Source: Tenacibaculum sp. 190130A14a (lineage in GTDB: Bacteria; Bacteroidota; Bacteroidia; Flavobacteriales; Flavobacteriaceae). Taken from it: 64,000 bases of DNA. Where the stretch lies: positions 2,170,001 to 2,234,000 of the forward strand of contig NZ_OZ040189.1 in NCBI RefSeq assembly GCF_964048965.1. Reading direction: 5' to 3'. The notes below the pieces were generated by a model. The model made no database searches. It was not told the DNA's origin and worked only from the letters and a program-made list of their open reading frames with translations. The position numbers and the translations under genes were made by a program. Shown one piece after another: positions 53,151 through 62,401 of this stretch; within the stretch, counting starts at the first letter, position 1; each line of letters begins with the position of its first letter.

Positions 53151-54464
53151 ATGGAAACAATTAAATTACCTCCCAAAAAGAGTTTTTGGTATCGTTTAGG
53201 AAAGCACCCTTGGTTGATACCTTATCGTAGATTATTCATTCTTATAACCGTTATAAATAGTATTGTTTTAATAAAAGCAGGTACTTCATGGAATTGGTTT
53301 TCTTATGATTACATTGCTCTTGATAAAATTGCTGAAGTAATATTATACAATTTTACATTGGCTATTTTAATTCGTCAACAGTATGTAATTAACTTACTAT
53401 TTAAAATTGCCACAAGTACGCCAAAACATTGGCCTTTATTTATAAGACGAATTTGTGCTAAAGTATATCATTTTGGAGGTTTACATAGTTCTAGTTCAAC
53501 TATGGGAACACTTTGGTATATTCTCTTTGTAGTTAGTTTATTTCATTATTATATCAATGGGTATGACGGAGTAGATTTACCGATTATCATAGTTACTTCT
53601 ATAATATTAGTTCTTTTAATAGCCATTATAATTACGGCGTTACCAAAAATGAGAGCCAAAAACCACAATCAATTTGAAGCAATGCACAGATTGGGAGGCT
53701 GGACAGTTCTCATACTATTCTGGGTACAAATGATTTTGTTTTTAAAAGCTCAACATTCAATAGACACCATATTTAGCAGTGCTAACTTTTGGATTCTAGT
53801 TGTATTAACCATTAGTGTAATACTACCATGGTTGCGTTTAAAAAAGGTAGCTATTGATATTGTAAAGCCCTCTAATCATGTAGCACTTACATCTTTTAAC
53901 TATGGAGTTACTCCCTTTGCAGGCTCATCAACAGCTTTAAGTAGAAATCCTTTATTAGAATGGCATTCTTTTGCGAATGTACCTGCTCCAGATAAGGATG
54001 GGTTTAGACTTACGATTTCTAGAGCTGGAGACTGGACGGGCAATTTCATCAATGACACACCAGAAAAGATTTGGGTTAAAGGTATTCCTACAGCAGGAGT
54101 TGGAAATGTAGATAAACTTTTTAATAGTGTTATTTGGGTGGCTACAGGTAGTGGTATTGGTCCATGTTTACCTCATTTACTTTTAAATGAAACTCCTTCA
54201 CTGCTTATTTGGGCTACGAGAAATCCTGAAAAAACATACGGTAAGGAATTAGTAAATGAAATCTTAACAGTACAACCCAATGCTATAATTTGGGATACTG
54301 ATGCCAATGGTAAACCAGATTTGGTAAAACTTACCTATAAAGCTTATAAAGATTTTAATGCCGAAGCTGTAATCTGTATATCAAATCAAAAACTTACTGA
54401 AAAAGTAGTACATAATATGGAGTATCTCGGTATTCCAGCTTATGGAGCTATTTGGGATTCTTAA
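53151..54464 (+). CDS. TmpA-like transmembrane flavin/NAD(P) oxidoreductase
   Basis: A 437-residue membrane protein. Residues 25-230 hold about six membrane segments with several His residues (KVYHFGGLHSSSS, LFHYYINGY, EAMHRLGGW). Residues 240-437 look like a ferredoxin-reductase-type module: an FAD-like strand WHSFANVPAPDKDGFRLTISRAGDWTGNFI and an NAD(P)-like VIWVATGSGIGPCLPHLL. It resembles the fungal membrane flavoprotein TmpA, and the membrane part of fungal NPS12-like synthetases, as far as I recall. It begins six bases after the adenylation gene. Probably oxidises or reduces the activated product or a lipid-phase partner; this is inference. Confidence 0.7.
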   Translation: METIKLPPKKSFWYRLGKHPWLIPYRRLFILITVINSIVLIKAGTSWNWFSYDYIALDKIAEVILYNFTLAILIRQQYVINLLFKIATSTPKHWPLFIRRICAKVYHFGGLHSSSSTMGTLWYILFVVSLFHYYINGYDGVDLPIIIVTSIILVLLIAIIITALPKMRAKNHNQFEAMHRLGGWTVLILFWVQMILFLKAQHSIDTIFSSANFWILVVLTISVILPWLRLKKVAIDIVKPSNHVALTSFNYGVTPFAGSSTALSRNPLLEWHSFANVPAPDKDGFRLTISRAGDWTGNFINDTPEKIWVKGIPTAGVGNVDKLFNSVIWVATGSGIGPCLPHLLLNETPSLLIWATRNPEKTYGKELVNEILTVQPNAIIWDTDANGKPDLVKLTYKAYKDFNAEAVICISNQKLTEKVVHNMEYLGIPAYGAIWDS

Positions 54465-54488
54465 CGTAAAATCAAACTAAATATTAAA

Positions 54489-55259
54489 ATGATGAATGTA
54501 CTATTTAAACAAATAGACAGGGTTCTTATTGCCCAATTAAACCGACCTAAAGCTTTAAACGCTTTAAGTTCAGAGCTAATGTATGAGCTATTAACTGGAC
54601 TGGAAAACTACGATGCTGATTCTTCTGTAGGTTGCATAATTATTACTGGTAATGATACTTTTTTCTGTGCAGGTGCAGATATCAAAGAAATGGCTAGTAA
54701 AAATGCAACACAAATGATTGAAGAAGATTATTTCAATCATTGGGAAAGAATAGCTAAACTTAAAACACCAATTATTGCAGCTGTTTCTGGTTATGCCTTT
54801 GGTGGAGGCTGTGAGCTAGCAATGATGTCAGATATCATTTATGCATCAGAAAATGCCGTCTTTGGACAACCTGAAATAAAACTCGGAGTAATTCCTGGTA
54901 TCGGCGGTACTCAAAGATTAACCAAATTAGTTGGAAAATCTAAAGCAATGGATATCATTCTAACGGGTAGAGATGTTTCAGCTATTGAAGCAAATAGAAT
55001 AGGATTAGTTTCAAAAATTTTCCCTCAAAAAGATTTTATGCAACATGTACTAGATCAAGCACAAAAAGTTGCCAACTATTCTAAAGTTGCTTTAAAAACA
55101 GCTAAAGAAACTATCAATCAATCCTTAGAAACAGGGCTTAAATCAGGAGTTGTATTTGAAAGAAAGTTGTTTCACTCGCTTTTTAATACTCCAGATCAAC
55201 AAGAAGGTATGCAAGCTTTTATTGAAAAAAGAATACCTCAATTTAACAACTTCAATTAA
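54489..55259 (+). CDS. Enoyl-CoA hydratase/isomerase (crotonase) family enzyme
   Basis: A 256-residue crotonase. The oxyanion-hole strand FFCAGADIKEMA, the GYAFGGGCELAMMSD motif and PEIKLGVIPGIGGTQRL are all present. The two Glu residues that do acid-base catalysis in hydratases are at the normal places (CEL and PEI), so a hydration or dehydration reaction is possible. The C-terminal helix ends normally. It lies 24 bases after the TmpA-like gene. In this operon the acyl substrate could be a thioester made from the adenylate; this is inference. Confidence 0.88.
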   Translation: MMNVLFKQIDRVLIAQLNRPKALNALSSELMYELLTGLENYDADSSVGCIIITGNDTFFCAGADIKEMASKNATQMIEEDYFNHWERIAKLKTPIIAAVSGYAFGGGCELAMMSDIIYASENAVFGQPEIKLGVIPGIGGTQRLTKLVGKSKAMDIILTGRDVSAIEANRIGLVSKIFPQKDFMQHVLDQAQKVANYSKVALKTAKETINQSLETGLKSGVVFERKLFHSLFNTPDQQEGMQAFIEKRIPQFNNFN

Positions 55260-55270
55260 AAATTTAAATC

Positions 55271-55984
55271 ATGAAAAAAATATATTTCACATTTATAATC
55301 ACACTATTATTCACTTCTTTTCATTCCTTTTCACAAGAGAACAAAGAATCAAAAACAACCTTCGCTATTATGCCTATTCATAATAGTGGCGCGGGGTTTA
55401 ACAATGTCTTTTTAGGATCTTATGAACTTGAATCTGACAAAAAACTTACTTTTTATAGTGTTTTCTGGGTAAATCCATCTTTTGGAAATCAAGGAAAGGA
55501 TTTATTCCTAGAAACAGGTATAGGACTTGGCTTTACTTCTAAAAATAAGAAATGGTATTTCAACCCTAGTTTAGGGTTTGGCCATGGAAAACTACTATCA
55601 CAATCGGCAGGCACCAAAATTGCAGAGAGCATAATACCAAGTATCTTCTTATTACATCATTCTGGAAACTTTGAATTAGAAGCGTATACTGCTTACTATA
55701 AAAGTTTACGTGGTGAAGGTAATTCACAAGATTTAATGTTAAACTGGGTCATCCCAGGTTTTAAAGTTAATAAACACTTTTCCTTAGGAGGGTTCTACGA
55801 ACACTTAGGGCAAACAAGAGTAGATCAAGGTGATACGGTTACCTTATATCAATTTTTAGGGGGCTATGTCAAAGCTACTTTAAACAATGGTATTTGGTTT
55901 CGTTTTGCAGCCGGTCCAAATATTTCTAATGACAAGGTAAATGCAAACGAATTTTACAAAATACAAGCCTTTATACCTCTTTAA
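55271..55984 (+). CDS. Exported beta-rich protein of the adenylation operon
   Basis: A 237-residue product with a signal peptide ending near HSFSQE (about residue 21). The mature chain has alternating aromatic and polar residues in short strands (KWYFNPSLGFGHGKLL, FELEAYTAYYKSL, NWVIPGFKVNKHFSLGGFYEHLG) and looks like a small outer-membrane barrel or beta-protein (possibly a DUF6733-type family, from memory). The chain ends AFIPL. Twelve bases after the crotonase gene, it closes the operon before a strong terminator. A role in delivery or sensing at the outer membrane is conceivable. Confidence 0.62.
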   Translation: MKKIYFTFIITLLFTSFHSFSQENKESKTTFAIMPIHNSGAGFNNVFLGSYELESDKKLTFYSVFWVNPSFGNQGKDLFLETGIGLGFTSKNKKWYFNPSLGFGHGKLLSQSAGTKIAESIIPSIFLLHHSGNFELEAYTAYYKSLRGEGNSQDLMLNWVIPGFKVNKHFSLGGFYEHLGQTRVDQGDTVTLYQFLGGYVKATLNNGIWFRFAAGPNISNDKVNANEFYKIQAFIPL

Positions 55985-56009
55985 ATAGATGTTCTTGGGG
56001 GAGAATATC

Positions 56010-56078
56010 TACTAACTACAAAATGTTAGTAGTTTCTACGAAGTAATCTTACTTAAGATTACTTCGTTTTCATTTTTA
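56010..56078 (+). terminator. Double-hairpin terminator of the adenylation operon
   Basis: A small stem TACTAAC/GTTAGTA at 56010-56031 is followed by the strong stem ACGAAGTAATCTTA/TAAGATTACTTCGT at 56038-56067 with a two-base loop, then TTTT and a T-rich tail. Confidence 0.88.
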
Positions 56079-56082
56079 TCAA

Positions 56083-56090
56083 TACTTTTG
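56083..56090 (+). promoter_or_regulatory. -7 promoter element of the gene at 56110
   Basis: TACTTTTG, an exact TAnnTTTG match, 19 bases before the ATG and directly after the operon terminator. Confidence 0.55.
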
Positions 56091-56109
56091 CATTCATAAA
56101 ATCAAAATC

Positions 56110-56481
56110 ATGCGATTACTTAAACGTATTGGGTATTATTTAATAGGAGTAGCTCTAGGCTCTATAGGAGTAGCTTATTTTTGGAAACAAAAAGATGTTT
56201 CTTTTGATTATGGTATGGATGCACGTACTTTAAAAACTATACGTATCAAAAAACGCCTATTTTCTAAAGACGCTAAAGCTGTTATGCAATCAAATCAAAT
56301 TGATACCGCAACAATTTCTGTTCTATTGAAAAATGCTGATGTTGATTTTAGCAAAAGTAAACCTAGACAAAAGCCTTGTGCGGAATACTATGTGACAGGT
56401 AAAGGAACATTAGAAAAGATCCATTTATACGTAATTCGATGCGACTCTACTGCTACTATTGATAAAGTCTACGTTCACTAA
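56110..56481 (+). CDS. Small membrane-anchored protein, DUF4258-like
   Basis: A 123-residue protein with one N-terminal membrane segment (residues 8-25, YYLIGVALGSIGVAYFW) and a soluble part of about 95 residues. RTLKTIRIKKRLFSKDA and LLKNADVDFSKSKPRQKPCAEYYVTG are similar to what I recall of flavobacterial DUF4258 proteins. Function unknown. Its last bases overlap the convergent YdeI-like gene by four bases. It has its own promoter. Confidence 0.62.
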   Translation: MRLLKRIGYYLIGVALGSIGVAYFWKQKDVSFDYGMDARTLKTIRIKKRLFSKDAKAVMQSNQIDTATISVLLKNADVDFSKSKPRQKPCAEYYVTGKGTLEKIHLYVIRCDSTATIDKVYVH

Positions 56482-57071
56482 CAGTTTTTATACTTATCGT
56501 GTAAACCTACACCATTCAAAATCATTGGAATAATTTTCTCTAGCCGAGAGGTTTTAGTTGCTTCTCTTTTAGCGCTCGCTATGTGGTCTGCAAATTCTCT
56601 TTGTTTGCTTAAAGTGAATTGATTGAACTTTTCCTTTAGAAGTAAATCTTCATTTAGTTTTATACCTAATTCTGGAGGTATCATTAAAGGTTTTTTATTT
56701 CTTTGTGGTTTAATTTCCAATCCTTTTTCTGAATTTTCAATAGCCTCCAAAGCATATGCTTTTACTAAGTTAACGTCTATCTTATCTATGGCATCAAAAC
56801 GCCACTGGCGCATAGCTTTTGTTTTTCCTTCTTGAGCATTCATTAATAAATTAGCTTCATCTTTTAAGAAATGTCCTTGGAAAAACCATAAACCACAATA
56901 ATGTTTAAAAGCAGACATTCCTAAAATATTCTTCCCTTTATAAACATATACTGGAGATCCCCACTTTATAGTTTCTTCAAAAGGTAGTTCAGATAATACT
57001 GAACGCAAGAGCGTCAACTCTTGCGTCCATTTATCTTTATCTTCGATATATTGTGTTACTTTACTATTCAT
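56478..57071 (-). CDS. YdeI/DUF1801-family protein
   Basis: A 197-residue cytoplasmic protein. Residues 10-115 form a DUF1801-like domain (LRSVLSELPFEETIKWGSPVYVYKGKNILGMSAFKHYCGLWFF) and the C-terminal 60 residues are the YdeI/OmpD-associated type helix region (FNQFTLSKQREFADHIASAKREATKTSRLEKIIPMI). The family is common in Bacteroidota and of unknown function; it resembles the SCP-like or iron-binding frataxin fold families in part. It is two bases after the recQ stop and thus likely co-transcribed. Confidence 0.82.
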   Translation of the reverse strand: MNSKVTQYIEDKDKWTQELTLLRSVLSELPFEETIKWGSPVYVYKGKNILGMSAFKHYCGLWFFQGHFLKDEANLLMNAQEGKTKAMRQWRFDAIDKIDVNLVKAYALEAIENSEKGLEIKPQRNKKPLMIPPELGIKLNEDLLLKEKFNQFTLSKQREFADHIASAKREATKTSRLEKIIPMILNGVGLHDKYKNC

Positions 57072-57073
57072 TA

Positions 57074-59272
57074 TTAATTGGCAACGTCACTTGTAAATTT
57101 AATACGCATTAATCTTAATTCTTCATCGTCGTAGTCTCCATCAAACTCATCTAAAGCATCCTGAATTTTATCGGTATCGGATTCCATAAAATACTCGTGA
57201 ATTTCTTCTTGTTGATCTTCATCCAAAACATCATCAATCGCATAATCTATGTTCAATTTAGTACCTGAAAACACAATTGCCTCCATTTCCTTGATAAGCT
57301 CCCCCATTTCTAAACCTTTAGAACTTGCAATATCTTCTAATGGAAGTTTTCTATCTGTATTTTGAATGATATAAAGCTTTAAACCTGAATTTATTCCTGT
57401 ACTTTTTACAATTAAGTCATCAGGTCGCATAATATCATTTTCTTCCACATAACCCGAAATAAGCGCAATAAATTCTTTACCATACTTCTTAGCTTTTCCT
57501 TCACCTACTCCATGGACCTTGGATAACTCTTCTAAATTGATTGGATATTTTAAGGCCATATCATCTATAGAAGGATCTTGAAAAACTGCATATGGAGGTA
57601 CTCCTAATTTCTGTCCTACTTTTTTACGTAAATCCTTCAGCATTCCAACTAACTTATCATCTACTCCTCCAGCCGATTTGGTATTTGTAATAATAGTACC
57701 ATCATCATCTGTAGCGTATACATGATTTTCAGTCATCATAAACGAACTCGGGCTTTCTTTAAAAGCTTTACCTTCTTTCGTTAGTTTAACGACTCCATAC
57801 TGTTCTATTTCCTTTCTAATATATCCGGCAACCAATACTTGACGTAATAATGCCATCCAATAATGCTCATCTTTATCTTTTCCTACCCCAAAGAAAGGTT
57901 GTTCAGTAGTCTTATGAGATTTTAACAATGCATTTTCTCTACCAATAATCGTATTCACCAATTCTTTTGGTTTATACATCTCATTCGTCTTACCAACAAT
58001 CTCTAAAAGTTTTACTACTTCATCTTGAGCTTCATGCTTTTTCTTTGGATTCCTCATATTATCATCCATATCAGCACCATCTCCATTTATTTCATCAAAC
58101 TCTTCTCCAAAATAATGTAGCAAATACTTTCTACGGTTCATCGAAGTTTCGGCATATCCTACCACCTCTTGTAACAATGCATGACCTACTTCTTGTTCTG
58201 CAACAGGCTTATTAGCCATGAACTTTTCTAACTTTTCTATATCCTTATATGAATAGAATGTTAAACAATGACCTTCACCTCCATCTCTTCCAGCTCTACC
58301 TGTTTCTTGGTAATAACTTTCTAAACTTTTAGGAATGTCATGGTGAATTACAAAACGTACATCTGGTTTATCAATTCCCATTCCGAAAGCAATTGTTGCT
58401 ACCACAACATCGCATTCTTCCATTAAGAACATATCTTGATGTTTAGCTCTTGTTTTAGCATCAAAACCAGCATGGTAAGGCACAGCATTGATTCCGTTTA
58501 CCTGAAGTACTTGTGCAATTTCTTCAACTTTCTTCCTACTCAAACAATAGATTACTCCAGATTTACCCAAACGCTGTTTAATAAAGCGAATAATATCTTT
58601 TTCTACCTCTTTTGTTTTAGGTCGTACTTCATAAAACAAATTGGCACGATTAAACGATGCTTTAAAAACTTTAGCATCTGTCATTCCTAAAGTTTTTAAG
58701 ATATCTTCTTGAACCTTTTCTGTAGCAGTTGCTGTAAGACCAATAATAGGTACATTATCAATTTGCTTAATAATGTTTCTTAGATTTCTATACTCAGGTC
58801 TAAAATCGTGTCCCCATTCTGAAATACAGTGAGCTTCATCGATTGCTACAAAGGATATCTTTTGTTTTCTTAAAAACTCTACATACTCTTCTTTAATTAG
58901 GGATTCTGGGGCTACATATAATAATTTAGTAATACCATTTTCAATGTCACTCATCACCTGATTTACTTCAGATTTGTTCAAAGATGAGTTCAAAACGTGG
59001 GCTATACCATGCTTTTCAGAGATACCTCTAATAGCATCTACCTGGTTTTTCATTAATGCAATTAAAGGTGATACAACTATTGCAGTACCTTCTTTCATCA
59101 ATGCAGGAAGTTGGTAACATAATGACTTACCTCCTCCTGTTGGCATAATTACAAATGTGTTTTGGTTATTCAAGATGCTACTAACTACACCTTCCTGTAA
59201 TCCTTTAAATTGATTAAAACCAAAAATTTTCTTTAATGAACCGTATAAATCCGTCTCCTCTTTATTCATCAT
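57074..59272 (-). CDS. recQ: ATP-dependent DNA helicase RecQ
   Basis: A 732-residue superfamily 2 helicase that unwinds DNA 3' to 5' in recombination and repair. Motif 0 FGFNQFKGLQEGVV, Walker A MPTGGGKSLCYQLP, DEAH box FVAIDEAHCISEWGHDFRPEYR, motif III GLTATAT and motif VI YQETGRAGRDGGEGHCL are visible. An RQC-type domain follows, and an HRDC-like region LGVPPYAVFQDPSIDDMA lies near residue 560. An extra acidic tail of about 100 residues (DEDQQEEIHEYFMESDTD) is typical of flavobacterial RecQ. Monocistronic with the YdeI-like gene behind it. Confidence 0.95.
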   Translation of the reverse strand: MMNKEETDLYGSLKKIFGFNQFKGLQEGVVSSILNNQNTFVIMPTGGGKSLCYQLPALMKEGTAIVVSPLIALMKNQVDAIRGISEKHGIAHVLNSSLNKSEVNQVMSDIENGITKLLYVAPESLIKEEYVEFLRKQKISFVAIDEAHCISEWGHDFRPEYRNLRNIIKQIDNVPIIGLTATATEKVQEDILKTLGMTDAKVFKASFNRANLFYEVRPKTKEVEKDIIRFIKQRLGKSGVIYCLSRKKVEEIAQVLQVNGINAVPYHAGFDAKTRAKHQDMFLMEECDVVVATIAFGMGIDKPDVRFVIHHDIPKSLESYYQETGRAGRDGGEGHCLTFYSYKDIEKLEKFMANKPVAEQEVGHALLQEVVGYAETSMNRRKYLLHYFGEEFDEINGDGADMDDNMRNPKKKHEAQDEVVKLLEIVGKTNEMYKPKELVNTIIGRENALLKSHKTTEQPFFGVGKDKDEHYWMALLRQVLVAGYIRKEIEQYGVVKLTKEGKAFKESPSSFMMTENHVYATDDDGTIITNTKSAGGVDDKLVGMLKDLRKKVGQKLGVPPYAVFQDPSIDDMALKYPINLEELSKVHGVGEGKAKKYGKEFIALISGYVEENDIMRPDDLIVKSTGINSGLKLYIIQNTDRKLPLEDIASSKGLEMGELIKEMEAIVFSGTKLNIDYAIDDVLDEDQQEEIHEYFMESDTDKIQDALDEFDGDYDDEELRLMRIKFTSDVAN

Positions 59273-59375
59273 TCAATTCAAAAATTAAAAATGCGAACTA
59301 AGTTACAAAAAATCCTTTGATAATAACTTGAAAAAGTTTCTTTTTTTATACACCATGTTCTAGCCAAAATATTCC

Positions 59376-59383
59376 TATTTTTA
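59376..59383 (+). promoter_or_regulatory. -7-like promoter element of the kdsD-tatC operon
   Basis: TATTTTTA matches TAnnTTTG except for the last base, 31 bases before the TTG start at 59414. Confidence 0.35.
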
Positions 59384-59413
59384 CACTTTAAAATTTCTCA
59401 AAAAAATATAACC

Positions 59414-60388
59414 TTGAAAGACTCAAGAAGCGTTATTTTAAACACAGCTAAAGAGACAATACTTTTAGAAAGTAAAGCTGTAGCCAACCTAGCAAATTTA
59501 ATAGATGATTCTTTTGCAGATGCAGTAAACTATATCCTTACTTCTAATGGTAGGGTTATCATTACTGGGATTGGTAAAAGTGCCAATATTGCAAATAAAA
59601 TCGTAGCAACATTAAACTCCACAGGAACTCCTGCCATTTTTATGCATGCAGCAGATGCTATTCATGGAGATTTAGGGATTGTACAAAAGAATGATGTTGT
59701 TATTTGTATTTCTAAAAGTGGAAACACGCCTGAAATTAAAGTATTGGTTCCTTTAATTAAAAATTCAAGTAATAAAATTATTGCTATTACTGGGAATCCT
59801 GATTCATACTTAGGAAAAAATGCTGATTTTATTCTAAACTCTCATGTTGATAAAGAAGCTTGTCCAAATAATTTAGCACCTACAACAAGTACTACTACAC
59901 AATTGGTAATTGGGGATGCTTTGGCAGTTTGTTTGTTAGAGCTGAGAGGTTTTACAAGCAGTGATTTTGCAAAATATCATCCAGGTGGAGCTTTAGGAAA
60001 ACGTTTATACTTACGTGTTTCTGACTTAATCAAAAACAATCAGTTACCCAAAGTAAAAAGTAATGATACAGTAACTAATGTTATTATTGAAATTTCTGAA
60101 AAACGTTTAGGAGTTACAGCAGTAATAGATGATAATGATAAAATCACTGGAATTATTACTGATGGTGATATTCGAAGAATGCTGACCAAATCTACCAAGA
60201 TAGATGAATTAACAGCTAATGATATTATGAGTAGTAATCCTAAATCTATTCATGTTGATGCTATGGCTGTTGATGCACTTGAAATGTTAGAAAACAATAG
60301 TATCACGCAAATTTTAGTAACTGATGAACAACAAAACTACGTTGGTGTTGTCCATTTACACGATATAATAAAAGAAGGAATATTTTAA
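59414..60388 (+). CDS. Arabinose-5-phosphate isomerase (KpsF/GutQ family)
   Basis: A 324-residue enzyme that converts ribulose 5-phosphate to arabinose 5-phosphate, precursor of Kdo for lipopolysaccharide. SIS domain: ITGIGKSANIANKIVATLNSTGTPAIFMHAADAIHGDLG (active His and Lys), CISKSGNTPEI and the PTTSTTTQL motif. Two CBS domains follow (VTAVIDDNDKITGIITDGDIRR and QILVTDEQQNYVGVVHLHDI). The start is a TTG at 59414; no ATG gives the conserved N-terminus. tatC follows one base after its stop. Confidence 0.93.
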   Translation: MKDSRSVILNTAKETILLESKAVANLANLIDDSFADAVNYILTSNGRVIITGIGKSANIANKIVATLNSTGTPAIFMHAADAIHGDLGIVQKNDVVICISKSGNTPEIKVLVPLIKNSSNKIIAITGNPDSYLGKNADFILNSHVDKEACPNNLAPTTSTTTQLVIGDALAVCLLELRGFTSSDFAKYHPGGALGKRLYLRVSDLIKNNQLPKVKSNDTVTNVIIEISEKRLGVTAVIDDNDKITGIITDGDIRRMLTKSTKIDELTANDIMSSNPKSIHVDAMAVDALEMLENNSITQILVTDEQQNYVGVVHLHDIIKEGIF

Positions 60389-60389
60389 G

Positions 60390-61211
60390 ATGGCAGAAAA
60401 GGAAATGTCTTTTTTAGACCATCTTGAAGAGCTCAGATGGCATTTAGTTAGAAGTTTTGCAGCAATTTTTGTAATTGCGATTGTTGTATTTATCAATATT
60501 GAATTTGTTTTTAATGAAGTTTTACTTGCTCATTTAAAACCCGATTTTGCAACCTATCGTTTCTTTTGTGAAGTTTTTTCTTCTTTAGGAATTGAAAGTA
60601 GTTTTTGTAACATCAAGTTCAAACAAACACTTCAGGCACTAAATCCAACTCAACAGTTAATGACTGGAATTTGGTCTTCTCTAATCTTAGGGTTTGTAGT
60701 GGCCTTTCCTTATGTGCTATGGGAAATGTGGCGATTTATATCCCCTGGACTACACGAATCCGAACGAAAAAAATCAAGAGGGTTTATTTTTATCTCTTCT
60801 TTATTGTTCTTCTTAGGAGCGCTTTTTAGCTATTACGTTATCTTACCGATGTCGGTATATTTCTTTTATAATTTTTCTATTGGAGATGCCATCGTTAATA
60901 ATTTCAAACTAGAAGCGTATGTTAGTTTAATTACCAATACATTACTTGGGGTATCTGTCTTTTTTGAACTACCAATTATTATATTCTTTTTGTCTAAAAT
61001 TGGTTTAGTTACCCCTCAGTTTTTAAAGAAATATAGAAAACATGCTTTGGTACTTGTACTTATTTTATCTGCTATTATTACACCTCCAGATGTAGCCAGT
61101 CAGGTAATTGTTACTGTACCGATTATGATTTTATACGAAATCAGCATTCATATATCAAGCATTGTTATTAAAAAACAACAAAAAAATGTCACAAAAAGTC
61201 CAAGAGTTTAA
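60390..61211 (+). CDS. tatC: Sec-independent protein translocase TatC
   Basis: A 273-residue polytopic subunit of the twin-arginine export pathway, with six membrane segments. The N-terminus MSFLDHLEELRWHLVRSF is the conserved signal-peptide-binding site, and WRFISPGLHESERKKSR and AIITPPDVASQ are family hallmarks. Residues 48-70 contain an insert with two Cys (FFCEVFSSLGIESSFCN). The AhpD-like gene overlaps its 3' end by 26 bases. TatA/B are not in the window. Confidence 0.95.
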   Translation: MAEKEMSFLDHLEELRWHLVRSFAAIFVIAIVVFINIEFVFNEVLLAHLKPDFATYRFFCEVFSSLGIESSFCNIKFKQTLQALNPTQQLMTGIWSSLILGFVVAFPYVLWEMWRFISPGLHESERKKSRGFIFISSLLFFLGALFSYYVILPMSVYFFYNFSIGDAIVNNFKLEAYVSLITNTLLGVSVFFELPIIIFFLSKIGLVTPQFLKKYRKHALVLVLILSAIITPPDVASQVIVTVPIMILYEISIHISSIVIKKQQKNVTKSPRV

Positions 61212-61533
61212 CGACTATCGTTCTAAAATGAACGAAAAAATATTATCATCAGATAACAAGGTTATCAAACGTATATTCAATTTAGACACCAATGCGTATG
61301 CAGAAGGACATTTACCTGTAAAGACAAAGGAATTGTTAGGGTTGGTTGCCTCTGCTGTTTTAAGATGTGATGATTGTATTGCGTACCATTTAGAAACTGC
61401 TTTTAAGAATGGTGTTACCAAAGAAGAAATGATGGAAACCATGAGTATTGCTACTTTAGTGGGTGGTACTATTGTTATTCCTCATTTAAGAAGAGCTGTT
61501 GAGTTTTGGGAAGCTTTAGAAGAAAACAGTTAA
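61186..61533 (+). CDS. AhpD-like carboxymuconolactone decarboxylase family protein
   Basis: A 115-residue protein with the redox motif VLRCDDCIAYHLETA (Cys-x-x-Cys-x-x-x-His) of the AhpD branch of the family, which can act as a disulfide reductase or peroxidase partner. The helix ends LVGGTIVIPHLRRAVEFWEAL. The ATG at 61186 is chosen over an upstream ATG at 61162 because it gives the normal N-terminus MSQKVQEFNDY. It overlaps tatC, so both are in one operon. Confidence 0.87.
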   Translation: MSQKVQEFNDYRSKMNEKILSSDNKVIKRIFNLDTNAYAEGHLPVKTKELLGLVASAVLRCDDCIAYHLETAFKNGVTKEEMMETMSIATLVGGTIVIPHLRRAVEFWEALEENS

Positions 61534-61600
61534 CATATAATTAAGTTTAACACATCTCGTTTTATACTAATTTAGCAGCATAAATATCTTATAAACTTAC

Positions 61601-62335
61601 ATGAAATTAAGAGCACAAGACATACAAAAGATTTACGGTAGTAGAAAAGTAGTAAAAGGAATTTCATTAGAAGTAGAACAAGGCGAAATTATTGGTTTAT
61701 TAGGACCAAATGGAGCTGGAAAAACAACTTCTTTTTATATGATTGTTGGTATGATTAAACCTAATCATGGTCAAATATTCTTAGATGATGAAGAAATTAC
61801 TACTGATGCTATGTACAAGCGTGCTCAAAAAGGAATTGGATATTTAGCTCAGGAGGCTTCAGTTTTTAGAAAACTATCTGTTGAAGATAACATTATGTCT
61901 GTTTTAGAATTTACAGATCGAACTAAAGAACAAAGAAAACAACGTTTGGAAGAATTAATAGAAGAGTTTAGTTTAGGACATGTTCGTACTAACCGAGGTG
62001 ACTTATTATCTGGAGGAGAACGTCGTAGAACCGAAATTGCACGTTGTTTAGCTTCTGACCCTAAATTTATTTTATTAGATGAGCCTTTTGCTGGTGTAGA
62101 TCCTATTGCTGTAGAAGATATTCAAGGAATTGTAGCTCAGTTAAAAAATAAGAATATCGGAATTTTAATTACAGATCACGATGTACAAGCCACACTAGCT
62201 ATTACAGATAGAACCTATTTAATGTACAATGGAGGTATTCTAAAAGAAGGAACCCCAGAAGAATTAGCGGCAGATGAAACCGTAAGAAGAGTATATTTAG
62301 GAAAAGACTTTGAGCTTAAGAAAAAGAAGTTTTAA
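61601..62335 (+). CDS. lptB: LPS export ABC transporter ATP-binding protein LptB
   Basis: A 244-residue ATPase of the Lpt complex that drives lipopolysaccharide to the outer membrane. It shows Walker A ([16 protein letters not shown]), a Q-loop ([16 protein letters not shown]), the signature [16 protein letters not shown], Walker [14 protein letters not shown] and the H-loop ITDHDV. LptB-specific features are the GERRR signature and the EEFSLGHVR segment. Close to lpxA/C/D genes only at a distance. The permease genes lptF/G are not in the window. Confidence 0.94.
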   Translation: MKLRAQDIQKIYGSRKVVKGISLEVEQGEIIGLLGPNGAGKTTSFYMIVGMIKPNHGQIFLDDEEITTDAMYKRAQKGIGYLAQEASVFRKLSVEDNIMSVLEFTDRTKEQRKQRLEELIEEFSLGHVRTNRGDLLSGGERRRTEIARCLASDPKFILLDEPFAGVDPIAVEDIQGIVAQLKNKNIGILITDHDVQATLAITDRTYLMYNGGILKEGTPEELAADETVRRVYLGKDFELKKKKF

Positions 62336-62371
62336 TAGTATTTCTTCAAGAACTCATTACTTCTTAGTATT

Positions 62372-62401
62372 AAGAAAGAACTTTAATTAAAGTTTTTTCT
62401 T
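62372..62401. terminator. Bidirectional terminator
   Basis: AAGAAAGAACTTT and AAAGTTTTTTCTT around the loop AATT (one G-T pair). It lies between convergent lptB and the GNAT gene and covers the last codons of the latter. Confidence 0.65.
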
